Below are positions 1-6,773 of a DNA stretch of 64,000 nt, one piece after another (positions within the stretch are counted from its first letter, which is position 1; each line of letters begins with the position of its first letter). The notes below the pieces were generated by a model. The model saw only the letters and a program-made list of their open reading frames with translations, was not told the origin of the DNA and searched no databases. The DNA comes from 66-474 sp035281745 (GTDB lineage: Bacteria; Pseudomonadota; Gammaproteobacteria; Xanthomonadales; Rhodanobacteraceae). Position numbers and translations under genes: made by a program. The DNA lies in NCBI GenBank assembly GCA_035281745.1, contig DATEDI010000006.1, positions 13,621 to 77,620 on the forward strand. The letters run 5' to 3'.

Positions 1-492
1 AAGCATTGGCCGGATGCGCTGGACATTACCGTCACGGAAATCCATCCGGTTGCGCGTTGGGGCAGCGATGCCCTGCTGGGAATCGATGGCCGCATCTTCA
101 AGGTGCCGGACGCCGGCGTCGTGAACGGATTGCCGCATTTCAATGGACCGGATGACCGCGCCGCCGACGTGATGGCGTTCTATCGCACCTCGCTCACCGA
201 CTTCGCGCCCTACAACCTGCAGGTGACCGGCGTCGACTTGTCCGCGCGCGGAAGCTGGAACCTCACGCTTTCCAATGGCGGATATGTGGTGGTCGGCAGC
301 GACAAGCCCGACCAGCATCTGGCGCGGTTCGCGGCGGCATTGCCGATCCTGATGCGCGGCCGCAGCGACGGTTTCGTTTATGCCGATTTGCGCTACAGCA
401 ACGGCTTCGCGGTGCGCTGGCCGGAACCGGCGCCCACCCCCTCTCCGAACTCGAAAAACGGTGGCTCCCATGCTGTTGACGGAAACGTTTAG
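1..492 (+). CDS. ftsQ: FtsQ cell division protein, 3' part only
   Basis: The window opens inside this gene; 163 codons are visible up to the TAG at 490-492. FtsQ is a bitopic inner-membrane protein that links early and late divisome components through FtsB and FtsL. The visible part has the features of the periplasmic beta domain: ITVTEIHPVARWG, then LLGIDGRIFKVP, and a late YADLRYSNGFAVRW strand typical of the FtsQ C-terminus. The N-terminal cytoplasmic tail, membrane segment and POTRA domain lie outside the window. ftsA follows only 4 bases after the stop, the usual ftsQ-ftsA order. The identification rests on these motifs and on position. Confidence 0.88.
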   Translation, partial: KHWPDALDITVTEIHPVARWGSDALLGIDGRIFKVPDAGVVNGLPHFNGPDDRAADVMAFYRTSLTDFAPYNLQVTGVDLSARGSWNLTLSNGGYVVVGSDKPDQHLARFAAALPILMRGRSDGFVYADLRYSNGFAVRWPEPAPTPSPNSKNGGSHAVDGNV

Positions 493-496
493 GCCC

Positions 497-1738
497 ATGA
501 ATCGCAAGAGCGACAAGAACCTGGTCGTCGGCCTCGACATCGGCACATCCAAGGTGATGGCGATCGTCGGCGAGTACATGCCGGGCGAACCGGTCGAGGT
601 GATCGGGTTCGGCAGCCACACCTCGCGCGGGATGAAGAAGGGCGTGGTGGTCGAGATCGACTCCAACGTGCATTCCATCCAGCGCGCGATCGAGGAAGCC
701 GAGCAGATGGCGGGGTGCGACATCCGGTCGGTATGCGCTTCGATTTCGGGCAGCCACCTCGAGACCCACAATTCGCGCGGCGCCGCCGCGATCCGCGATC
801 GCGAAGTCGCAGCGGGCGATCTGGATCAGGTGCTGGAATCGGCCAGCGCGGTGCCCATCCCGGCCGATCGCAAGGTGCTTTACAAGGAGCCGCAGGAATA
901 CCGCATCGACGGCCAGGACGGCATCCGCCATCCGGTCGGCATGAGCGGCGTGCGGCTGGAGGCTGGCGTGCATCTCGTGACGGGCGCGGCTTCGGCGGTC
1001 CAGAACATCACCAAGTGCATCCAGCGCTGTGGACTCGCGGTGGACGACCTGGTGCCCGCCGCGGTGGCCGCATCGAAGTCGGTGCTGACCGATGACGAGC
1101 GCGAACTCGGCGTGTGCGTGGTCGACATGGGCGCGGGCACCACCGACATCGCGATCTACACCCACGGCTCGATCCGCTACACCAAATCGCTGCCGGTCGG
1201 TGGCGACCAGGTGACCTCCGACATTTCGCAATACGTGCAGACCCCCACCGGCAACGCCGAAGAGATCAAGGTCAAGTACGGCTGCGCGCTGGCGCAGATG
1301 GCGCGCGGCGAAGAAACCATCCAGGTGCCGAGCGTCGGCGAGCGTCCGCCGCGGCGGCTGCAGCGGCAGGCGCTGGCGCAGTCGATCCAGGCGCGCTACG
1401 AGGAAATCTTCGAGATGGTGCAGGACGAAATGCGCCGCTCTGGCTACGAAAACCTGCTCGCGGCCGGCGTGGTGCTGACGGGTGGCGCGGCCCGCATCGA
1501 AGGTGCGCTTTATCTCGCTGAAGAGGTGTTCCACAAGATGGTGCGGCTCGGCGTGCCGCAACACGTCACCGGCGCCACCGAAATGATCGCGACGCCGGCG
1601 CACGCATCGGCGATCGGCTTGTTGTTGCACGGATCGCGCGAAGGCGTGAGCGGAAATCGCGTGATCGGCGGCGCGATGGGCGACAGCGTGGCCGGCGCGA
1701 TCGGCAAGGTGAAGGGCTGGCTGACGCGGAATTTTTAA
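497..1738 (+). CDS. ftsA: Cell division protein FtsA
   Basis: Actin-like ATPase of 413 residues that anchors FtsZ to the inner membrane and recruits later divisome proteins. Visible are the phosphate-1 motif GLDIGTSKV near residue 12, phosphate-2 motif VVDMGAGTTDIAI near residue 207, adenosine motif VLTGGAARIEG near residue 327, and a C-terminal amphipathic tail GKVKGWLTRNF that fits the membrane-targeting helix. The start at 497 gives MNRKSDKNLVVGLDIGT, which lines up with the usual FtsA N-terminus. In-frame ATGs at 470 and 380 would overlap ftsQ and add non-conserved residues. The length is close to the usual 410-420 residues. It is followed by a 272-base gap before ftsZ. Confidence 0.96.
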   Translation: MNRKSDKNLVVGLDIGTSKVMAIVGEYMPGEPVEVIGFGSHTSRGMKKGVVVEIDSNVHSIQRAIEEAEQMAGCDIRSVCASISGSHLETHNSRGAAAIRDREVAAGDLDQVLESASAVPIPADRKVLYKEPQEYRIDGQDGIRHPVGMSGVRLEAGVHLVTGAASAVQNITKCIQRCGLAVDDLVPAAVAASKSVLTDDERELGVCVVDMGAGTTDIAIYTHGSIRYTKSLPVGGDQVTSDISQYVQTPTGNAEEIKVKYGCALAQMARGEETIQVPSVGERPPRRLQRQALAQSIQARYEEIFEMVQDEMRRSGYENLLAAGVVLTGGAARIEGALYLAEEVFHKMVRLGVPQHVTGATEMIATPAHASAIGLLLHGSREGVSGNRVIGGAMGDSVAGAIGKVKGWLTRNF

Positions 1739-2010
1739 GTCTGAAACAGGCCATCCGTGGCCTGATCAGACACGCCGAGTCCGGCACATGTCCGTACTCG
1801 GCTTCGCCGAATCAAGCGATGGATCTGCTTGATTCGCGGCGGGCCCTCCGTGGCCCGCGAGAAATCCGCGCCGTGCCTCGGGATGAGGCGCGGCCGGCAA
1901 GGCGCCGCGGCGCCAAGGCCCATGAAGGGCCGAACCTTCCGAGACGGAAGGGCATCACGACAGCAGCATGACAACAGCGGCATGACTTTCTGAAACACGG
2001 AGGACGGGCA
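1739..2010. other. ftsA-ftsZ intergenic region with stem-loops
   Basis: These 272 bases lack a gene and contain several short perfect inverted repeats: 1747-1764 (7-base arms around TCCG), 1839-1858 (GCGGGCC / GGCCCGC around CTCCGT) and 1917-1931 (GGCCC / GGGCC). The loops carry a TCCGTG-like core, as do repeats downstream of ftsZ and lpxC. The region may adjust the FtsA:FtsZ ratio by mRNA processing or an internal promoter, which is inference. The ftsZ ribosome binding site, CGGAGGA, lies at its 3' end about 10 bases before the ATG. Confidence 0.6.
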
Positions 2011-3198
2011 ATGTTTGAACTGGTGGAACAACTCGCACCCAATGCGGTGATCAAGGTGATCGGTGTCGGCGGCGGCGGCGGCAACGCCGTCAGCCACATG
2101 GTCAATTCATCCATCGACGGCGTGGAATTCATCTGCGCCAATACCGACGCGCAGGCGCTGAAAAGCTCCGGCGCACGCACCACGCTGCAACTCGGCGAAA
2201 CCGTGACCAAGGGTCTCGGCGCCGGCGCCAATCCCGAGATCGGCCGACAGGCCGCGCTCGAGGATCGCGACCGGATCGTCGAGGTGCTGGACGGCGCCGA
2301 CATGGTGTTCATCACCTGCGGCATGGGCGGCGGCACCGGCACCGGCGCGGCGCCGGTGGTGGCGCAGCTCGCCAAGGAGAAGGGCATCCTGACGGTGGCG
2401 GTGGTGACCAAGCCGTTCCCGTTCGAAGGGCGCCGGCGCATGCAGGTGGCGCTCAAGGGCATCGAGGATCTGCAGCAGTCGGTGGATTCGCTGATCACGG
2501 TGCCGAACGAGAAGCTGCTGACCGTGCTCGGCCGCGAAGTGACCTTGCTGAACGCGTTCAAGGCCGCCAACGACGTCCTGCAAGGCGCAGTGCAGGGTAT
2601 TGCGGATCTCATCACCCGTCCGGGCCTGATCAACGTCGACTTCGCCGACGTGCGCACCGTGATGAGCGAAATGGGCATGGCCATGATGGGTACCGGCACC
2701 GCCCGCGGCGACGATCGCGCGCAGGCGGCGGCGGAAGCGGCCATCAACAACCCGCTGCTGGAGAACGTGGACCTGTCGGGTGCCTGCGGCATCCTGGTCA
2801 ACGTCACCGCCGGCCCCAACCTCACCATGCGCGAGTTCGACGAGATCGGCCGGGTGGTGCACGACTTCGCCAGCGAGGATGCGACCGTGGTGCTGGGCAC
2901 CGCGCTCGATCCCGACCTGTCCGACGACGTGCGCGTCACGGTGGTTGCGACCGGACTCAACCGCGCGGTGAAGCCGCAGTTGCGACCGGTCGCCAAGCCG
3001 GAAATGGTCGAGATGCCGCAGCCGCGCCGCGTGCTGCGGACCGGTACCGACAACGGCATCGTGGATTTCGCCGCCCAACCGGAACCGGTGATGGCCACCC
3101 GCCGGGAATCGGCCCCGGCCGCCAAGCCGGACAAGGAAGTCGCGCCGGGTTACGACTATCTGGATATTCCGGCGTTTCTGCGTCGCCAGGCGGACTGA
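2011..3198 (+). CDS. ftsZ: Cell division protein FtsZ
   Basis: Tubulin-like GTPase of 395 residues that polymerises into the Z-ring at midcell. The N-terminal GTP-binding glycine run GVGGGGGNAVSHM starts near residue 14. The tubulin signature GGGTGTGAAPVVA lies near residue 106, and the T7-loop region NVDFADVRTVM follows near residue 208. The variable linker is short, and the extreme C-terminus YDYLDIPAFLRRQAD is the conserved peptide bound by FtsA and ZipA. A strong CGGAGGA precedes the ATG. Length and order after ftsA are standard for the dcw cluster. Confidence 0.98.
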   Translation: MFELVEQLAPNAVIKVIGVGGGGGNAVSHMVNSSIDGVEFICANTDAQALKSSGARTTLQLGETVTKGLGAGANPEIGRQAALEDRDRIVEVLDGADMVFITCGMGGGTGTGAAPVVAQLAKEKGILTVAVVTKPFPFEGRRRMQVALKGIEDLQQSVDSLITVPNEKLLTVLGREVTLLNAFKAANDVLQGAVQGIADLITRPGLINVDFADVRTVMSEMGMAMMGTGTARGDDRAQAAAEAAINNPLLENVDLSGACGILVNVTAGPNLTMREFDEIGRVVHDFASEDATVVLGTALDPDLSDDVRVTVVATGLNRAVKPQLRPVAKPEMVEMPQPRRVLRTGTDNGIVDFAAQPEPVMATRRESAPAAKPDKEVAPGYDYLDIPAFLRRQAD

Positions 3199-3488
3199 GT
3201 GCGATCGTCCATGATCGCTGCATCGCGGAAGTGGTCGCAAAGGGAGCTGCGCCGCATACGCGATGCGCTGGAACGGCCTTCCATGGCCTGACTTTCCACA
3301 ACAGCCGCTTCGTGGTGGCGATGTGGAAAGATGCTTCGACCCGCACTGCCGGAACTCCCGTCCTCCGGCAGTGCGGGCAGTTTTCCGCCCGATTTTTGCC
3401 CGGTCGGGAACCTGCGATCCCCGCTGCGGTCGGAAATCGCCATGGGGGTTGTATTCGGGGTCAGGCGGGGCTCATCGGCCGGGCGGAC

Positions 3489-3504
3489 CGTGACGATCGT
3501 CACG
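3489..3504. promoter_or_regulatory. Perfect 16-bp palindrome upstream of lpxC
   Basis: CGTGACGATCGTCACG is identical to its own reverse complement and lies 110 bases before the lpxC ATG. A perfect 16-base palindrome in an intergenic region is more typical of a dimeric regulator binding site than of a terminator, because there is no loop and no T-run. The regulator cannot be named from sequence. Confidence 0.4.
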
Positions 3505-3534
3505 TTCGGCGCCCGGAAGGATTAACTAAACCTA

Positions 3535-3557
3535 ACAGTCCACTTTATTCGGACTGT
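3535..3557. promoter_or_regulatory. Inverted repeat and possible lpxC promoter
   Basis: ACAGTCC (3535-3541) and GGACTGT (3551-3557) form perfect 7-base arms around a 9-base A/T-rich spacer. A weak promoter could overlap it: TTTATT at 3544-3549 and TAGCAT at 3567-3572, 17 bases apart, about 43 bases before the lpxC ATG. The inverted repeat would cover the -35 box, which fits an operator. Sequence alone is weak evidence for the promoter. Confidence 0.3.
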
Positions 3558-3614
3558 CAACCGTGGTAGCATCGCCCACGTTTTAGCGTTGTCCTAACAG
3601 GATTCCAACGAAAA

Positions 3615-4526
3615 ATGATCAAGCAGCGCACGCTCAAGAACGTGATCCGCGCGACGGGCGTCGGTCTGCACACGGGCGAAAAGGTGTACATGACCCTGCG
3701 CCCGGCCGCGGTCAACACCGGCATCGTGTTCCGCCGCACCGATCTTGCCGAACCGGTCAGTATTCCGTCGCGTTGTGAATACGTCGGCGACACGCGTCTT
3801 TCCAGCACGCTCATCAAGGGTGACGTGCGCGTGGGTACGGTCGAGCATCTGTTGTCGGCGATGGCCGGTCTCGGCATCGACAATGCCTACGTCGACCTGT
3901 CCGCGCCGGAAGTGCCGATCATGGACGGCAGCGCGGGTCCCTTCGTGTTCCTGCTGCAGTCGGCGGGAATCGAGGAGCAGTCAGCACCCAAGCGTTTCAT
4001 CCGGATCAAGAAGCCGATCAAGGTCGAAGACGGCGACAAGTGGGCGCAGTTCCAGCCGTTCGACGGATTCAAGGTAGGCTTCTCGATCGAATTCCAGCAC
4101 CCGATCTTCTCGCGCCGCGCCTCCAAGGCCGAGATCGATTTCTCCACGACTTCGTTCGTGAAGGAAGTCAGCCGCGCGCGCACCTTCGGCTTCATGCGCG
4201 ACATCGAAATGCTGCGCGAAAAGAACCTCGCGCTCGGCGGTTCGATGGACAATGCGATCGTGCTGGACGACTACCGCGTCCTGAACGAGGATGGCCTGCG
4301 CTACGAGGACGAGTTCGTCAAGCACAAGATCCTCGATGCGATCGGTGACCTTTACCTGCTGGGCCACAGCCTGATCGGCGCGTTCTTCGGCCACAAGTCC
4401 GGTCACCAGTTGAACAACCAGTTGCTGCGTGCCCTGTTGGCCGACAAGTCGGCGTGGGAAGAAGTCACCTTTGACGATCCGGCGCTGGCGCCGATCTCCT
4501 ACGCGCATCCCGCCCAAGCTGTTTGA
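3615..4526 (+). CDS. lpxC: UDP-3-O-acyl-N-acetylglucosamine deacetylase LpxC
   Basis: Zinc-dependent deacetylase of 303 residues that carries out the first committed step of lipid A synthesis in the cytoplasm. Motifs are VEHLLSAMAGLGIDN (first zinc histidine, near residue 76), IMDGSAGPFVFLL, and the HKILDAIGDLYLLG block with the later FGHKSGHQLNN, which supply the other zinc ligands and the catalytic acid/base. The N-terminus MIKQRTLKNVIRATGVGLHTGEKV is canonical, fixing the start. Length matches the family. Its place after ftsZ at the end of the dcw cluster is typical of gammaproteobacteria. Confidence 0.97.
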   Translation: MIKQRTLKNVIRATGVGLHTGEKVYMTLRPAAVNTGIVFRRTDLAEPVSIPSRCEYVGDTRLSSTLIKGDVRVGTVEHLLSAMAGLGIDNAYVDLSAPEVPIMDGSAGPFVFLLQSAGIEEQSAPKRFIRIKKPIKVEDGDKWAQFQPFDGFKVGFSIEFQHPIFSRRASKAEIDFSTTSFVKEVSRARTFGFMRDIEMLREKNLALGGSMDNAIVLDDYRVLNEDGLRYEDEFVKHKILDAIGDLYLLGHSLIGAFFGHKSGHQLNNQLLRALLADKSAWEEVTFDDPALAPISYAHPAQAV

Positions 4527-4985
4527 TTGCGTTCATCCATGAACGCTGCGCGCCGCAGGTTTCTGGCGACGGATTGCTCGCGCTTCGAGTGAAGATCAGA
4601 GCAGGCTTCCTGCCCTGATTTTCCACGAAAGCTGTGCGTTCGTCCTTGAATGCTGCAAGCTGCCGCGTTCTCGCGACAGCCTGCTCGCGCTTCGTGTGAA
4701 GACCAGAACGGGCTTCCTGCCCTGACTTTTCACGACAGCCGCTTCGGCTCTTGTTCCGGGCTGGACCTTCGCTTCGTCCGGCGAAGACGTACTCCGGAAC
4801 GGACTTCCTGCCTGCCCTTTCACGAAAGCCGCCCCTGTTGATGCTCAGGCAGCTGAACGCGCAGCGCGCTTTGAGCGGATTTCACGTTTTGTGACTTTTT
4901 TCTGATTTCGGCCGGCACACGCCGCCGTCCCCATGCTATAAGTTCCGCTTCCGCCGACGGACGAGGGGGCGGACGGCCTGCGCGA
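4527..4985. other. lpxC-dciA intergenic region
   Basis: No gene is seen in these 459 bases. A perfect stem-loop GCGTTCA-TCCA-TGAACGC (4529-4546) lies 3 bases after the lpxC stop and may end or stabilise its transcript. A second imperfect one (GCGTTC-GTCCTT-GAATGC) lies at 4636-4653. The middle is taken up by three degenerate tandem repeat units, given separately. Confidence 0.6.
4567..4831 (+). repeat. Three degenerate tandem repeats downstream of lpxC
   Basis: Three copies of a GGCTTCCTGCCCTGA-TTTTCACGA-AGCC core lie at 4604-4632, 4711-4740 and 4801-4830, spaced 107 and 90 bases apart. In the first two the similarity extends upstream through CTGCTCGCGCTTCGTGTGAAG-like sequence. A fourth, partial relative lies upstream of lpxC near 3275-3320. 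None reads as protein. They look like a decayed intergenic repeat array. Confidence 0.55.
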
Positions 4986-5489
4986 TCACTTGGCCGGGGG
5001 ATTTTCCGCCACGGCGGCAAGCTCCAGGAACAGCGCGCGCAGGTCCGGATCGACGATGGCCGATGCGGCAGCGCGGATGGTTTGCGCGGCTCGCGGCGTC
5101 AGCGATGGCGGGGCGGCGGAGCCGTCGACCGATGCCCGCAATGGCATCACTTTGGCCGTGACGGAGCTTGCGGCCAGTCCCAGGGAATGCACCGCGGCAA
5201 GGATTCGCGACTGCTCCATGCGTACGCGCGTGGCCCAGGCGGAGGACTCGACCAGCAGCAGGAGGCGATCGTTGCGTACGCCGGCAAAGCCGACGTGTTC
5301 GCGCAGCGGTGCTGGAAGCAGCGGAACAATGCGCTGGCTGGTGCGGTCAATTTCGCGTGCCCTTGCCGCAAGGTCGGCGATCGGGGCGCATTGCGCAACA
5401 GGCGTCGGGCCGTGGGTGTCGCGAGGCGGCAGCGGTTTGGCAGGAGACAAGACGAATGAAATTCCAGACGGTTCGCTCAAGATGGGCAT
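4986..5489 (-). CDS. dciA: DciA-like DUF721 protein
   Basis: A 167-residue protein with the DUF721/DciA core: LPAPLREHVGFAGVRNDRLLLLVESSAWATRVRMEQSRILAAV, followed by a hydrophobic strand. DciA assists loading of the replicative helicase DnaB in bacteria that lack DnaC. In Xanthomonadales a DUF721 gene commonly sits between lpxC and secA, opposite an M23 peptidase, as here. The only ATG that keeps the whole domain is at 5489. It overlaps the divergent M23 start, so the true start may be a nearby TTG codon instead. Confidence 0.72.
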   Translation of the reverse strand: MPILSEPSGISFVLSPAKPLPPRDTHGPTPVAQCAPIADLAARAREIDRTSQRIVPLLPAPLREHVGFAGVRNDRLLLLVESSAWATRVRMEQSRILAAVHSLGLAASSVTAKVMPLRASVDGSAAPPSLTPRAAQTIRAAASAIVDPDLRALFLELAAVAENPPAK

Positions 5490-6414
5490 GATACTGGTGG
5501 CGCGTTCGCGCCGATGCGAGTGGTCCAACGCCCATTTCGACGAACGCCGGATCGCCAACCGCAGGCTGCGCTGGCGGGTAACTTCGGGCCTCGCTGCATG
5601 CGCGATCGCCACCGCCGCCTTGGCGGTATGGGTCGCCAGCCCGAGCAGCCATACGCTGGCGCAAATCGATTCGATGCACCAGCAGATCGCGGCGCAGAAG
5701 ACGGAGTTGCAGCAGGTGCGCGAAAACGCCCAGCGCGACATCCGCCACATGGCCATCAAGCTGGGTGAACTGCAGGCCGATTCCGCGCGTCTCGATGCGC
5801 TGGGCCAGCGGCTGGTGGTGGCGGGCAAACTCGACCCCGCCGAATTCAACTTCAACGAGGCGCCGGGCCTTGGCGGGCCCGAGGTGGCCGTGCCGCCCAC
5901 GCGCTCGTTGCCGTATGACCTTTCCGTCAGCATGGAACAACTGGGCCGTCGCTTCGACGCCCAGCAGACCCAGCTCGGCGTGCTGCAATCGTTGCTGACC
6001 GACCGCGAGGTTGCCGCCAACCTGATCCCCAGCGGCATGCCCGTCAAGAATGGCTACATCACCTCGCCGTACGGTGAGCGCATCGATCCGTTCACCGGCC
6101 GCGAAAGTTTCCATCCGGGCCTCGACATCGGCGTGCCGTGGGGCTCGCAGGTGTATGCGGTGGCGGGTGGCGTGGTCACATACGCGGGCGTCCGTGATGG
6201 CTACGGCAAGGTGGTCGAGATCGACCACGGCGATGGCTACATGACCCGTTACGCGCACAACAGCAAGCTGCTGGCGCACGTCGGCGAACACGTGCATGCG
6301 GGCGAGGTGATTTCCGATGCCGGTACCACCGGCCGGTCCACCGGTCCGCACGTGCATTTCGAGGTGTGGCACGACGGCAAACTGGTGAATCCGATCGCCT
6401 ACGTGCGAAGGTGA
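5488..6414 (+). CDS. M23 family metallopeptidase (LytM-type murein hydrolase or regulator)
   Basis: A 308-residue membrane-anchored M23 protein. An N-terminal cytoplasmic segment with many Arg residues is followed by one membrane helix (SGLAACAIATAALAVWVAS) and a coiled coil (about residues 60-100). The LytM domain fills the last 130 residues. The zinc ligands are intact: HPGLDIG gives His and Asp, and HVHFEVW gives the HxH pair, so it is probably an active peptidoglycan endopeptidase rather than an EnvC-like activator. ATGs at 5482 and 5488 are both possible. Either overlaps or abuts the divergent dciA start. Confidence 0.85.
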   Translation: MILVARSRRCEWSNAHFDERRIANRRLRWRVTSGLAACAIATAALAVWVASPSSHTLAQIDSMHQQIAAQKTELQQVRENAQRDIRHMAIKLGELQADSARLDALGQRLVVAGKLDPAEFNFNEAPGLGGPEVAVPPTRSLPYDLSVSMEQLGRRFDAQQTQLGVLQSLLTDREVAANLIPSGMPVKNGYITSPYGERIDPFTGRESFHPGLDIGVPWGSQVYAVAGGVVTYAGVRDGYGKVVEIDHGDGYMTRYAHNSKLLAHVGEHVHAGEVISDAGTTGRSTGPHVHFEVWHDGKLVNPIAYVRR

Positions 6415-6428
6415 GCTCGCCGAAAGCT

Positions 6429-6579
6429 GCAGGGCGGGAGTAGCGAAGCGACAAAATCGCCGGGAGCGATTTTGGACGACCAGAGGTCGGCCCCGAGCAT
6501 GAGCGAGGGGTGAGCATCAGGGATGATGCGAACAATCCCGGCGAGCAGGTTGCGGACGGCGGGTTATTACCTGCCCTAC
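6429..6579 (+). repeat. Intergenic repeat, GGGCGGGA...GGCGGGTTAT type, copy 1
   Basis: The block begins GCAGGGCGGGAGTAGCGAAG and ends GGCGGGTTATTACCTGCCC. The same two ends occur in reverse orientation at 9808-9874, so the pair brackets secA. A stem-loop with 8-base arms (AAAATCGC / GCGATTTT, 6453-6473) lies inside and may end the M23 transcript. The whole M23-secA gap (6415-6773) has no gene. Confidence 0.5.
6453..6473 (+). terminator. Stem-loop after the M23 gene, possible terminator
   Basis: AAAATCGC, loop CGGGA, GCGATTTT. The arms pair perfectly over 8 bases, 39 bases after the M23 stop. The T-run belongs to the stem itself (TTTT), so it is a weak intrinsic terminator candidate. Confidence 0.4.
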
Positions 6580-6773
6580 AGAAGCAGGTCGTGAATTATC
6601 CGCTGGCGCCGCAGCGACTCCGCTGGTTGGAACGGCGATGGTGGCGCAAGCCGCCCGAGCGGCGTTCCTTGAAATCCCCCGATTTCGCCGCCAACTCTAG
6701 GCGCGACGGGCGTGTCCTTTTATGATGTCCGATTGAATGTCGTCCGCAGCCCGGAATCGCGAACCCTAGTCCG

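Larger units (their letters stand above)
3199..3614. other. ftsZ-lpxC intergenic region
   Basis: No gene is seen in these 416 bases. They hold a stem-loop with GCGATC / GATCGC arms at 3201-3218 directly after the ftsZ stop, and a GGCC / GGCC repeat at 3275-3288. That is followed by CTGACTTTCCACAACAGCC, which resembles the repeated core found downstream of lpxC. A perfect 16-base palindrome lies at 3489-3504, and an inverted repeat with a weak promoter-like sequence lies before lpxC. Confidence 0.6.

Noticed and set aside
4567..4831. The repeats downstream of lpxC as a CRISPR array
   Set aside because: Only three degenerate units of unequal spacing, no unique equal-length spacers and no cas genes.
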